DNA from: Fischerella muscicola SAG 1427-1 = PCC 73103 | GTDB lineage: Bacteria; Cyanobacteriota; Cyanobacteriia; Cyanobacteriales; Nostocaceae | Assembly (NCBI RefSeq): GCF_000317245.1 | Contig: NZ_AJLJ01000195.1 | Coordinates: 1 to 60,512, forward strand | Direction: 5' to 3' | Length of the DNA stretch: 60,512 nucleotides | Shown: piece after piece, positions 42,517-51,355 of the stretch | Position numbering within the stretch: position 1 is the first letter of the stretch | How the letters are laid out: every line of letters begins with the position of its first letter | The notes under the pieces: generated by a model | Told to the model about the DNA's origin: nothing | Seen by the model: only the letters and a program-made list of their open reading frames with translations | The model's database searches: none | Position numbers and translations under genes: made by a program

Positions 42517-43998
42517 TTATGAATCCCAGTTGAATTTTCCTTGCCAGACTTCCAATCCACCGTCAGGATTATCTACATATGTCCACTTTCCATCTTTTTG
42601 GACTGCTACACGCGGGCCAAAAGGATTGGTTGTCCCGATGAATAGACCATAGGGAGTGGAAATTAAGTTACGGACTCCAAAATTATAGACATTGCCAAAT
42701 CCTTGTTGAGTTACTGGTAGCCAGTTTTCACCATCAAAGCTGCGCCAGACTTCAAAACCACCTTGATGTTTGACGATTTCTTCTAAACCAATTCGGTTTA
42801 GGATTCTGACTGTTTTTTGTGATCTATCTTCTAAGGAGACATAACGCATAATATCACTCCAATCCATAGTTCCTGTATACAGCCAGTCATCATGTACTCC
42901 CATTCTCCAGAGATAGCCATTACATAGGCTATTGAATCCCGCTGCTAATCCACTAAGAGGACATTTACCATCGTTGCGGATGTCTCCCATAATCACGTCC
43001 CAAGAACCATCATGGTGAATCCTGATCAGTTCAGCACCAGCAGGCCCTATTTTGTTGAGATGATCGTAACCGCCATTTTGAATGCCAGTACCCACATATA
43101 AGGCATCTTTAAAAACCATCATGCTGACAGCAATTTGATTAAGACTACCACGACCTGCACCGTTAGAGATTACATTAGTCCAATGATAGGGAGGTTTTCC
43201 TTCTGCTTTGGTACGCCAAATTTGGAAACCTTTGTTGTTAACAGTTCCAGCATAGAGATAATCTCCAAAAGGGCGTAACTCGAAAATGGTGCGATTGTCA
43301 GGATCTCCAAAACTGCGATCGCTAGCAGCATACCACTCTCCTTTGGCAGGATCGCTACTTTCATAAACTTGAGTGACTCCAGAAGTATTAGGGTTTCCTC
43401 CCGCTGCACCTGTGGGAGCCGTAAATAAGCGTCCTTTGAAGGGAATTAGTAGGCGCAAACTGGTAATTGGTAAACCCACTAATCCGGGTTTTGAAACAAT
43501 TTCAAAGTTTTTACCATCGACCGTACGCATGATTAGCGGGCCATTGGCACAAGACCTTGACCAAGTGCTAACGTATAATGCTGGTTCTGGGTCTGATTTG
43601 CCTTGAAATACTGCCATCCCACGGTAGCCAAGGTCACGGCTGAACTCATCCCCTTCTTTACCAAAGGTCATTGGAGCCTGAAAAACCCGTTCCCAATGTT
43701 TGATGACTGGATTGTAGCGCCAGATTTCTGCTCGCGCCCAAGTTCGTTCAAATTCTGGCGAATATACTTTATGAGGACATTCAACAGGCCAAACGTCTAT
43801 CTTCACCTGTGGCATACTATGACGGATCAGACAAAAATTGGCACGGGTTGTTCCAACATACAAGTGTCCATTAAACCAAGCCATGGAATGAGCATAAGCA
43901 TTATTCCCATCCCCAAAGCCGTTTTGGCAAATTTTACGGAAATTAGCTTCACTTAATCCGGGGTTTGGTTCTGGATTAAAAATTTGCACCTGAGTCAT
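42517..43998 (-). CDS. Propeller-like protein of unknown function
   Basis: 493 residues from ATG 43998 (MTQVQIFNPEPNPGLSEANF). No signal peptide or TM segment. Repeated short strands of a beta-propeller kind: AWFNGHLYVGTTRAN, FGDYLYAGTVNNKGFQIWRT, MVFKDALYVGTGIQNGGYDH, GVHDDWLYTGTMDW, TPYGLFIGTTNPFGPR. I do not recognise a catalytic motif. Bases upstream of the ATG (TCATCCGATTTTGGATTTT reading on the plus strand) are a dispersed repeat also found at 53345, so repeat sequence runs up to the start codon. Its place in the locus suggests a product-linked role, not shown. Confidence 0.65.
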   Translation of the reverse strand: MTQVQIFNPEPNPGLSEANFRKICQNGFGDGNNAYAHSMAWFNGHLYVGTTRANFCLIRHSMPQVKIDVWPVECPHKVYSPEFERTWARAEIWRYNPVIKHWERVFQAPMTFGKEGDEFSRDLGYRGMAVFQGKSDPEPALYVSTWSRSCANGPLIMRTVDGKNFEIVSKPGLVGLPITSLRLLIPFKGRLFTAPTGAAGGNPNTSGVTQVYESSDPAKGEWYAASDRSFGDPDNRTIFELRPFGDYLYAGTVNNKGFQIWRTKAEGKPPYHWTNVISNGAGRGSLNQIAVSMMVFKDALYVGTGIQNGGYDHLNKIGPAGAELIRIHHDGSWDVIMGDIRNDGKCPLSGLAAGFNSLCNGYLWRMGVHDDWLYTGTMDWSDIMRYVSLEDRSQKTVRILNRIGLEEIVKHQGGFEVWRSFDGENWLPVTQQGFGNVYNFGVRNLISTPYGLFIGTTNPFGPRVAVQKDGKWTYVDNPDGGLEVWQGKFNWDS

Positions 43999-44645
43999 CC
44001 GATTTTGGATTTTAGAAAACGGAATTGATTCCACAGAGGAAAGAGTTTCAAGATATACACAGTTCCTTCAGGGACTGCGTAACATTTGATTCTTAATAAT
44101 TTTCCAACATCTAAATCAACAGCACAGGATAAAAATCAGAAAATCCTCTAGAAGCCTACTGTAAAAATTGCGCCAGATAAAACTGTTCAAGAATACTACC
44201 AACTTATCAATCAGCGCCAGTATGTACATGTTTGGGACACTCTAACCCTCGCTTGCGTGAAATACAAAAATCTCACTCTGTTCTATTAGACACTTGCCTC
44301 CATAAGATTGAGGTGAAATTTTCAGGTAGGGTAAGGTTAAAAAAAGAACAGGTAAATTTTTGCAAGCCGATGCATTAAAATTGCAGATCGATACATTAAC
44401 ATTGCAGGTCGATGCAATTACTAAACTACAACATAACTAATTACGGGAAAATACCATAACTAAACATAGAAAATTTTACTCTTTCTACATCCCTACAACC
44501 CCACACTCATTTTCAAAGCACTAATTGACGAGTCCCGTGATCTTCACAATCAATTCCTACAAACTCTATCTAGATATAAAAAAATGGTAGATGTCTTTGA
44601 AACTAATTTGAATTTTCATCCTACAGCTAAACTTTGACATTCAGA
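43999..44645. other. Intergenic region, 647 bp, with a three-copy 21-bp repeat
   Basis: No gene with support. 44362-44424 holds three imperfect 21-bp units (GCAAGCCGATGCATTAAAATT and variants). The rest is AT-rich with scattered stops in all frames; a decayed gene cannot be excluded. Confidence 0.5.
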
Positions 44646-45470
44646 TTACGGTCTTTTTCCTTCTAAAAATGGAACTTCAAAACACTTAGAATGCATGATT
44701 GGCCCATGGCCAAAATAACCATCTTCCCCAAATAATTCGCCGTGGTCAGCCGTAATAATAATGTGGGTATTTTCAGGACATTTATGAAACAAATCACCAA
44801 TTAATTTATCTACATACTCTACGCAATGAATTTGTTGCTTATGTAAGCGAGTCATTTCCTCTGGTTCAAAAAACTTCTTTTCTTCTGATTGATTACCAAC
44901 TAACAAAAATTCATCAATATGTTTAAAAACTCCATGCACACCAGATATTCGAGGCATATCATCTCCCTTTAACATATAGGGATAATGAGTTTCACCTAAA
45001 TTGAAAAAGTAAAAACGAGGTTGATCATCAGGAAATTCCATTTCATGAATCATGGATGGAAAATCATTATGATTTGGCATTAATTTATAGTCATCAAAAT
45101 ACTTGTTAATGTTGGTAAATTGATTGAGAACAGGCATGGAAACTCTGGCAATTGTTTTATAGCCATTGTCTTGTAAAACTTTCGGCAAGGATAAGTAAGG
45201 AACAAAAGTTTTAAAAGACAGGTTTGGGATATTCAAACGAGCCACCCATTTGACAAACTCCTGCTTGTATACTTCTGACGCAAATACACCGCGTGGACTT
45301 TGATGTGGAATCATGCCCATCAACATAGTGTAGTGAGAAGGAGAAGTCCAAGATGCATAGCTATAGCGACACTCTGCTTTTCCTAGCAAATCAATATTGG
45401 GTGTTGCAGCAGCTGCATAGCTATCGTATCGACAGCTATCCATGATGATGTATACAAGATTGTTGGGCAT
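44646..45470 (-). CDS. AlkP-superfamily (sulfatase-fold) protein
   Basis: 274 residues. N-terminal metal site NLVYIIMDSCRYDSY, nucleophile region ASWTSPSHYTMLMGM, second metal site HIIITADHGELFGEDGYFGHG. In formylglycine sulfatases the nucleophile motif is Cys-x-Pro-Ser-Arg; here it is Thr-Ser-Pro-Ser-His, so a formylglycine is impossible and phosphodiester or phosphoethanolamine/phosphoglycerol transfer is more likely. At 274 residues it is shorter than most family members and seems to lack the C-terminal subdomain. No signal peptide. Second AlkP-fold protein of the locus. Confidence 0.75.
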   Translation of the reverse strand: MPNNLVYIIMDSCRYDSYAAAATPNIDLLGKAECRYSYASWTSPSHYTMLMGMIPHQSPRGVFASEVYKQEFVKWVARLNIPNLSFKTFVPYLSLPKVLQDNGYKTIARVSMPVLNQFTNINKYFDDYKLMPNHNDFPSMIHEMEFPDDQPRFYFFNLGETHYPYMLKGDDMPRISGVHGVFKHIDEFLLVGNQSEEKKFFEPEEMTRLHKQQIHCVEYVDKLIGDLFHKCPENTHIIITADHGELFGEDGYFGHGPIMHSKCFEVPFLEGKRP

Positions 45471-45596
45471 GGATATTGGGTATAAAGATTGACTTTCCGC
45501 AAATTATACATTCGTCACTGAGTTAGCGTTGTGAAATATTTGCGATCGCCTACCTTTCACTTTTACGACAGCAAGTCATACCTTAAAAATTTGTAA

Positions 45597-45648
45597 AGGA
45601 TTGTCACAGTCACAAGGATTCACTGCTTATGTAGTGGGTGACAATCCT
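45597..45648 (+). promoter_or_regulatory. Inverted repeat upstream of cydAB
   Basis: AGGATTGTCAC (45597-45607) and GTGACAATCCT (45638-45648) are exact 11-bp reverse complements. Inside them CACT and AGTG pair around GCTTATGT. It lies 37 nt before cydA. It could be an operator for a redox or stress regulator, or an RNA fold in the leader. Confidence 0.55.
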
Positions 45649-45684
45649 GACACATAGTTTTTCAAGCAGTGAAAGGAAGAACTT

Positions 45685-47127
45685 ATGGAATTTCTCTCTG
45701 ATACCGTGGTGCTGTCGCGGATGCAGTTTGCTTTGACAGCCATATTTCACATGCTTTGGCCTGTACTAACTACAGGTATGGCAATTTATCTAGCGATTGT
45801 AGAGGGAGTATGGTTGAAGACTCGTAACCCAGATTACTACTACCATGCTCGTTTTTGGTCAAAACTCTATGTTTTAAACTTTGGTATTGGTGTGGCTACT
45901 GGTATCCCGATGGAGTTTCAGTTTGGGACAAATTGGGCGCCTTTATCGGAAGCGATTGGTAATTTCTTTGGTAGTGTTATCGGTTTTGAAGCTTCTTGGG
46001 CATTTATGCTAGAAGCTGCTTTTTTAGGAATAATGGTGTTTGGCTGGGAACGTGTTCACCCGATCATTCACTTTATCTCTACTATTTTGGTTGCTGTCGG
46101 TGCTAACTTATCAACATTCTGGATTTTGGCAGCTAATTCCTGGTTGCAAACTCCTGCGGGTGGAGAAATGGTCAACGGTAAGTTTGTTGTCCATGATTAC
46201 TTTCAGGGTATTTTCAATCCGTTTATGGCGGTGAGTGTGTCACATATGTTTCTTGGCACACTGGAAACTTCACTATTTGTGATTGGTGGAATTAGTGCAT
46301 GGTATATTTTCAATAATCGCCAAAGCGCCTTCTTTTCCAAGGCTTTTAAGATTGCCCTAGCAACTGCGATCGCAGTCACACCATTACAAATATACGTAGG
46401 ACATTTAAGTGGTGAACAAGTATACCACTACCAGCCCTCTAAATTAGCAGCAATGGAGGCACAATGGCAGACAACCCCAGCTGGACAAGCAGCAGATTGG
46501 AGTTTGGTGGCTTTACCCAATGAACAAGCCGAGAAAAATGACTGGGAAATCACCGTTCCCAATGCCTTGGGCTATATTTTGGAATTTAAGCAAAAACTTT
46601 CGGAACCTGTGCGTGGTTTAAAAGAATGGCAACCAGCCGATAGACCACATCTGATCGGATTGATTTATTACTCTTTCCGGATCATGATTGCCATTGGCTT
46701 CTTCTTAGCAGGATTAATGCTAGTCAGCACTCTGCAATGGCTACGTGGTAAACTCTCACCCGAAAACATTGCCCAACAACGCCTGTTAATGCTGGGTTGG
46801 ATTTTTGCTGCTCCTTTAGGATACATTGCGGTAGAGTCAGGTTGGATAGTCCGTTGTGTAGGCAGACAACCGTGGACTGTCTACGGACTGATTCGCACTG
46901 CTGATGCTGCCTCAGATTTGCCTGCAACCAATGTACTAACATCTTTAGTTGGGTTTGCAACCGTCTACAGCCTTTTATTTTTCACCGTTTTATACTTCGG
47001 TAGCCGGATTATCCGTAGAGGGCCAAGACTAGATTTACCAATACCAGGCTTAGAAAACCAACCCGCAGTTGAAACTACTCCTGGAGAATTTATCCCCGAT
47101 GAACGTCCTGTGGAAGCACAGCAATAG
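45685..47127 (+). CDS. cydA: Cytochrome bd quinol oxidase subunit I
   Basis: 480 residues. Quinol-oxidising, haem-bearing subunit of the bd-type terminal oxidase (cytoplasmic or thylakoid membrane). N-terminal helix with haem ligand His in AIFHMLWPVLTTGMAIYLAI, FGTNWAPLSEAIGNFFGSVI, the proton-channel Glu in WERVHP, QVYHYQPSKLAAMEAQW (Q-loop start), and C-terminal GWIVRCVGRQPWTVYGLIRT. Nine or so TM helices. At 480 residues it has a short Q-loop, as in cyanide-insensitive bd oxidases. RBS GAAAGGAAGA precedes the ATG. cydB follows at once. Confidence 0.95.
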   Translation: MEFLSDTVVLSRMQFALTAIFHMLWPVLTTGMAIYLAIVEGVWLKTRNPDYYYHARFWSKLYVLNFGIGVATGIPMEFQFGTNWAPLSEAIGNFFGSVIGFEASWAFMLEAAFLGIMVFGWERVHPIIHFISTILVAVGANLSTFWILAANSWLQTPAGGEMVNGKFVVHDYFQGIFNPFMAVSVSHMFLGTLETSLFVIGGISAWYIFNNRQSAFFSKAFKIALATAIAVTPLQIYVGHLSGEQVYHYQPSKLAAMEAQWQTTPAGQAADWSLVALPNEQAEKNDWEITVPNALGYILEFKQKLSEPVRGLKEWQPADRPHLIGLIYYSFRIMIAIGFFLAGLMLVSTLQWLRGKLSPENIAQQRLLMLGWIFAAPLGYIAVESGWIVRCVGRQPWTVYGLIRTADAASDLPATNVLTSLVGFATVYSLLFFTVLYFGSRIIRRGPRLDLPIPGLENQPAVETTPGEFIPDERPVEAQQ

Positions 47128-47135
47128 GAGGTTTG

Positions 47136-48149
47136 ATGGAGACACTAAGTTATTTTTTACCGCAGGTATGGTTCGGTATCTTAGCTCTTTTCCTGTTTCT
47201 CTACGTCATGCTGGATGGGTTTGACTTGGGAGTCGGAATTTTATCTCTGACTGCTTCCAACGAAGAACGCCGTGGGATCTTAATGACTAGTTTGAGTAAT
47301 ATTTGGGATGCGAACGAAACTTGGTTAGTTTTGATGGGTGGTAGTTTGTTTGGGGCATTTCCCCTTGCTTATGCCACGATTTTAAATGCGCTTTACATTC
47401 CCATTTTGTTGATGGTATTTGGGCTGATTTTTCGTGCTGTCGCCTTTGAATTTCGCGAACAAGCCAAACGAAAATTATTTTGGAACTTTGCTTTTGGTGC
47501 TGGAAGTTTTCTCGCAGCTTTGGGTCAAGGATTTGCCCTTGGTGGTGTACTCAAAGGAATTAAAGTAGACCAAACAGGCCATTTTATCGGTACGACGTGG
47601 GATTGGTTGAGCTGGCAAACTGTACTGGTTGCTTTGACTCTGATTCAAGGCTATGTCCTGATTGGTTCCACCTATTTAGTGTGGAAAACCACAGGCGAAT
47701 TACAAGAAACCCATTATAAAACTGCGAAGATTGCAGCTGTGACAACTCTGATCGGAGCCATTTTAATTACAATTGGCACTCCGATATTTTACGATTACGC
47801 TAGAGAGCGTTTGTTCCATCGCCCCCAGGTGTACGTATTTGCTGTGATTCCGGTGTTGGGAGTTTTGTTGATTTCGTTATTAATTAGAAGCTTGTTTCGC
47901 AAAGAAGAAAGAGCGCCTTTTATCTGGACAATTCTGCTGTTTACGCTGACCTTTATCGGATTGGCAATGGTTGTCTTTCCCTACATCATTCCCACTGAGA
48001 TCACCATTTATGAAGCTGCTGCTGATCCGAGTGCGCTGGTTTTTATGATTATTTTCATTGGTGCGTTGATCCCCGTGATGTTGTTCTACAACCTCTATCA
48101 ATACATAGTCTTCCGGGGTAAGATCACTGGCGGTCACTACGGGGAATAA
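47136..48149 (+). CDS. cydB: Cytochrome bd quinol oxidase subunit II
   Basis: 337 residues from ATG 47136; AGGAGG at 47126-47131 overlaps the cydA stop and decides this start over TTG 47133. Eight TM helices; typical segments LFLYVMLDGFDLGVGIL, NIWDANETWLVLMGG, FGAFPLAYATILNALYIPI, FRAVAFEFR. CydB stabilises the haem subunit. No cydX-like small ORF with a ribosome-binding site is evident in the 260 bp after it, which are dispersed repeats (about 48205-48345). Confidence 0.94.
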   Translation: METLSYFLPQVWFGILALFLFLYVMLDGFDLGVGILSLTASNEERRGILMTSLSNIWDANETWLVLMGGSLFGAFPLAYATILNALYIPILLMVFGLIFRAVAFEFREQAKRKLFWNFAFGAGSFLAALGQGFALGGVLKGIKVDQTGHFIGTTWDWLSWQTVLVALTLIQGYVLIGSTYLVWKTTGELQETHYKTAKIAAVTTLIGAILITIGTPIFYDYARERLFHRPQVYVFAVIPVLGVLLISLLIRSLFRKEERAPFIWTILLFTLTFIGLAMVVFPYIIPTEITIYEAAADPSALVFMIIFIGALIPVMLFYNLYQYIVFRGKITGGHYGE

Positions 48150-48412
48150 TTGATAGCCCTTTCAAGGTGTAAATCGGAAAAATGAAAATTTCTTTGTGTC
48201 TAAGTGTCTACCGTTCCGGTAGACACGAAGTGGCTTCTGTTCCCTGAAAGGGTTCCCGTAGGGTAAGTAGCCGCTAGCGCGTCTATGTGGTGAAAAAATA
48301 ATTAATTAATTGAAACACCAAGACACAAAGACACTAAGAGGAAATATGGCTTCGCTCTTTCCTAAAAATTGAAAACAAACTAGACAAATTCGCGCATAAA
48401 AGCCAATCAGCT

Positions 48413-49117
48413 TTATTTTTTGATCGCCACCCAACCACCAACCCAAAGTCCTGTATAAAATCTCATCACTTCTCCAAAACCAGCTTGCTGTAACAACTCC
48501 AATACTCTAATTTCTGGAATTGGATAAACACCTGTGTGAAGTGATTCTAGCAATGCCGCGATCTTTTCTGGCGGTAATTTCATTTCTTGCCAATATTCTT
48601 TCATAAAAGAAACAGTCTGCTCAAATTCACGAGTGTTTTTTTCACCAAACACATCTACCAAAATAAAAACAGCAGACGATTGCAAACGTTGGGCGATACT
48701 TTGGAGAAAAGCCAACTTACCCCCATCATCTGGGATAAAATGCATCACTAAGATAGAAGTTGCTGCATCATACAAAGGATGAGTAGGCAAATCGTGGGTG
48801 TATCCTCGAAATAAGCTGACTTGCTCAGATAATCCCTGGTGCTGAATTTTTTCTTGGGCAATAGAGAGCATATCAGCAGATGGATCTACACCTAGCATGT
48901 GCCAGTTTTGATTACCCTGAGCAAACTTGACTAACTCCATCCCTGTACCAGCACCGACTATCAACAGATTTGCTTTTTCTGCTAGGTGCGATCGCAAACA
49001 AGATAATACCATTGTATGCATGGCGTCATAGCCAGGTAGAGCGATTCGCGCCATGTTATCGTATTCATTGCTTGTAACTGGTGGATTGATGTCAAAATCT
49101 ATACTCTGGTTTGACAT
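48413..49117 (-). CDS. Class I SAM-dependent methyltransferase
   Basis: 234 residues. SAM-binding motif I NLLIVGAGTGMELVKFA (about 50-66), motif II LGVDPSADMLSIA, and ATSILVMHFIPDDGGKLAFLQ at the motif IV-V position. Small-molecule type with no extra domains; substrate unknown. Ends at the edge of a repeat. hisG lies about 105 nt upstream on the same strand and may share a transcript. Confidence 0.88.
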   Translation of the reverse strand: MSNQSIDFDINPPVTSNEYDNMARIALPGYDAMHTMVLSCLRSHLAEKANLLIVGAGTGMELVKFAQGNQNWHMLGVDPSADMLSIAQEKIQHQGLSEQVSLFRGYTHDLPTHPLYDAATSILVMHFIPDDGGKLAFLQSIAQRLQSSAVFILVDVFGEKNTREFEQTVSFMKEYWQEMKLPPEKIAALLESLHTGVYPIPEIRVLELLQQAGFGEVMRFYTGLWVGGWVAIKK

Positions 49118-49222
49118 TTTATAGTCGTGTGAAAGTTCATAGAAGTTGCGATTTTGCTTATTGTCTCAGTGTCTTGGTGGTTTAAATTAACCACAAAGAC
49201 ACAAAGACACAAGGTGTACATA

Positions 49223-49867
49223 TTATACAGTTGTCAAAATAGTCTCTCTGATATTAGTGATCAAATCACTGAGGTTATCTGTATTGAGGCGATAACTTAA
49301 AGGATGAGCAATTAATCGCGCTGTACTTTCATACAACACTTCAATTTCCACCAAACCATTTTCACGCAATGTCCGCCCTGAAGAAACTATATCAACGATC
49401 GCTTCAGACATACCTGTGATCGGGCCTAGTTCTACGGAACCATATAGCGGCACAATTTCCACAGGTAAATCTAGACCATGGAAATATTCACGCGCACAGT
49501 TGACATATTTGGATGCAACTCTACCATGAGCAGGTAAATCGAGTGGCGATCGGTAAGGGCTTGATTGCTTTACCGCTACTGACATGCGACAATACCCAAA
49601 CCCTAAATCAACCAAATGTGCCACTTGCGGTTTTTTCTCTCGCAGGACATCGTAACCTACAATACCCAGTTGTGCCTGACCGTATTCTACGTAAACTGGT
49701 ACATCTTGACCTCTGACTAATAGTCCTTTGGCTTTTCCGTTTGGATCAGTAATTTGTAATTGTCGGTTCCCAGAGTCTAAAAAAGCACTAAAATCCAGCC
49801 CTACAGTTTGTAACAGTTGGATGGTATTTTTAAGAAGTTCACCTTTTGGCAGTGCAACAGTAAGCAT
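49223..49867 (-). CDS. hisG: ATP phosphoribosyltransferase, short form
   Basis: 214 residues. First step of histidine synthesis: ATP + PRPP gives phosphoribosyl-[22 protein letters not shown] at the start, [27 protein letters not shown], and the PRPP loop [18 protein letters not shown] are all conserved. The C-terminal regulatory domain is absent, so it must be the HisS-type enzyme that needs HisZ, encoded elsewhere. Upstream lies a GATTTTGGATT repeat block. Confidence 0.95.
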   Translation of the reverse strand: MLTVALPKGELLKNTIQLLQTVGLDFSAFLDSGNRQLQITDPNGKAKGLLVRGQDVPVYVEYGQAQLGIVGYDVLREKKPQVAHLVDLGFGYCRMSVAVKQSSPYRSPLDLPAHGRVASKYVNCAREYFHGLDLPVEIVPLYGSVELGPITGMSEAIVDIVSSGRTLRENGLVEIEVLYESTARLIAHPLSYRLNTDNLSDLITNIRETILTTV

Positions 49868-49885
49868 AAATGGCGTTAGCAGTCA

Positions 49886-50155
49886 ATTGATTTTGGATTT
49901 TGGATTTTGGATTTTGGATTGATCCCACAGATCAATCCGCTTTTTTGAGGATTTTGGATTTTAGAAAAGCCAATTGAGTCCCAGAATTGATTTGCTTTCT
50001 TGTACCCTGGGAGAAATTATTGGTCAGCATGATAATAATAGTTACTAAAAATATAGTCAAATATTTCTAGCTTTATAAGGTGTAAATCTTAATGGGCTAA
50101 CTACAAGCCTCTCTACTGAAATCCAAAATCCAAAATCCAAAATCTAAAATTGTCT
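49886..50155. repeat. GATTTTGGATT tandem repeats with palindromes, between hisG and rppA
   Basis: Units ATTTTGG recur at 49889-49920, then GATCCCACAGATCAATCC (with internal palindrome GATC-type arms), and again at 50100-50145 as the reverse complement (AAATCCAAAATCC). The two blocks could pair. The same family occurs at 43986-44030 and 53345-53440. No gene. Confidence 0.7.
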
Positions 50156-50159
50156 GACT

Positions 50160-50849
50160 ATGCGAATTTTAGTAGTTGATGATGAAATTGAATTAACTGA
50201 CCCCTTGAGTCGGATATTAAGTCGTGAGGGATATAGTGTCGATGCTGCTTATGATGGTACAAGTGGCAGTCAACTGGCGCAAACAAGCAATTACGACTTA
50301 CTGATTTTAGATTGGATGCTGCCTGGAAAAACAGGATTGGAGATATGTCAAGAATTACGCCGTCGAGGTGTTACTACTCCTGTATTATTTCTCACCGCCA
50401 AAGATACTCTTGATGACCGGGTTGAAGGTTTAGATGCGGGTGCAGACGATTATTTAGTTAAACCTTTTGAATTGCGAGAGTTACTAGCAAGAGTCCGTGC
50501 TTTATTACGACGTTCTGCTTCCCAAACGCCTGAAACAACTACAGGTCGCTTGTCAGTGGCTGATTTAGAACTTGATCCAGAAAATCAAGTCGCCTATCGC
50601 CAGGGACGAGTAATAGAACTCTCACAAAAAGAAAGTCAGTTACTGCAATATTTCATGGAAAATACTGGCAAACTACTGACCCACACCCAGATAATGCAAT
50701 CTTTGTGGCAAGATCACGAACAACCCAGTAGTAATGTGATTGCTGCGTTGATACGTCTGTTACGGCGCAAGATTGAGTTACCAGATGAAACGCAACTTAT
50801 TCACAGTGTTTATGGTAAAGGATACCGTTTTGGGATATCTAGTGATTAG
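50160..50849 (+). CDS. rppA: OmpR-family response regulator, RppA-like
   Basis: 229 residues. Receiver at 1-118 with phospho-acceptor Asp51 (LLILDWMLPGKTGLEICQEL), acidic pair Asp7/Asp8 and Lys in DYLVKPFELRELLARV. Winged-helix effector at about 130-228 (LSQKESQLLQYFMENTGKLL, SNVIAALIRLLRRKI, HSVYGKGYRFG). The pattern matches cyanobacterial RppA (redox/nickel-linked in Synechocystis) as I remember it. The usual partner kinase rppB is not next to it; the following gene is on the other strand. Confidence 0.82.
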   Translation: MRILVVDDEIELTDPLSRILSREGYSVDAAYDGTSGSQLAQTSNYDLLILDWMLPGKTGLEICQELRRRGVTTPVLFLTAKDTLDDRVEGLDAGADDYLVKPFELRELLARVRALLRRSASQTPETTTGRLSVADLELDPENQVAYRQGRVIELSQKESQLLQYFMENTGKLLTHTQIMQSLWQDHEQPSSNVIAALIRLLRRKIELPDETQLIHSVYGKGYRFGISSD

Positions 50850-50926
50850 TAAACAGTTATCAGTTATCAGTTAGCTAGAGACGCGATGTTCCTCGCGTCT
50901 GTACAGTCATCAGTGATCAAAATTAA

Positions 50927-51331
50927 CTATTTTTGAAATGTGAATAAGTTACCAAAGGCGCCAATTGTTTTAAAGTTATATCCGGGAACTTTAGTTGTGT
51001 AGATACTAAAAACTACAAAGTTCTGACGCTCGGTTGATGTGGCGATAAAATCTTTAATGTTGCTACCTTGAAAAGCTAGTCCTGTTGATAATCCTGATTT
51101 GCACGTATTGCTTGTTAGTTTGCTGATATCTTCCCACAACTTCCCTTGTGGTAACTGCGGTCCTTTACAAATAGCGTCTTGAATTTCATTAGTTAGGCGA
51201 TCTGCGGCATAGTTAACATAGGTGTTCTGATCAGGGTTAGTAAAAGACATTACACCAGCAACACCAGCAATAGCTAGGAGTGCGTATGTGCTTTTCCCTC
51301 TACCTAAACGATTTTGCAATGATGCTTTCAT
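50927..51331 (-). CDS. DUF4359 family protein, exported or membrane-anchored
   Basis: 134 residues from ATG 51331 (MKASLQNRLGRGKSTYALLA); a TTG further upstream is less likely. One hydrophobic segment at about 16-32 (TYALLAIAGVAGVMSF), followed by the family opening TNPDQNTYVNYAADRLTNEI. DUF4359 is a small cyanobacterial family without known function. Two cysteines (ICKGPQ and SNTCKSG) could pair outside the cytoplasm. Confidence 0.7.
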   Translation of the reverse strand: MKASLQNRLGRGKSTYALLAIAGVAGVMSFTNPDQNTYVNYAADRLTNEIQDAICKGPQLPQGKLWEDISKLTSNTCKSGLSTGLAFQGSNIKDFIATSTERQNFVVFSIYTTKVPGYNFKTIGAFGNLFTFQK

Positions 51332-51355
51332 AAGCTGTTTGTCAAAACAATGCAA

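Larger units (their letters stand above)
16030..45470. other. Candidate sulfated-lipid / polyketide biosynthesis and export locus
   Basis: This entry groups genes by context. Supply: cysC and its TPR partner. Assembly: three multidomain PUFA/Hgl-type synthase subunits plus a free ACP, with overlapping reading frames. Tailoring or export: AlkP-superfamily protein, pseudo-M50/HlyD fusion, duplicated helical protein, alpha/beta-hydrolase lipoprotein. After the terminator at 38354-38386: sulfotransferase with a secreted Asp-box protein, second hydrolase, propeller-like protein and second AlkP-superfamily protein. The heterocyst-glycolipid genes hglB and hglT, hetN, hetI and devBCA are absent here, so this is probably a parallel system. 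The right boundary, before cydA, is a judgement. Confidence 0.55.

Noticed and set aside
44646..45470. Formylglycine-dependent sulfatase
   Set aside because: The required Cys (or Ser) in C/S-x-P-x-R is Thr and the Arg is His.
48150..48412. cydX-like small subunit gene after cydB
   Set aside because: No short hydrophobic ORF with a ribosome-binding site; the gap is dispersed repeat sequence.
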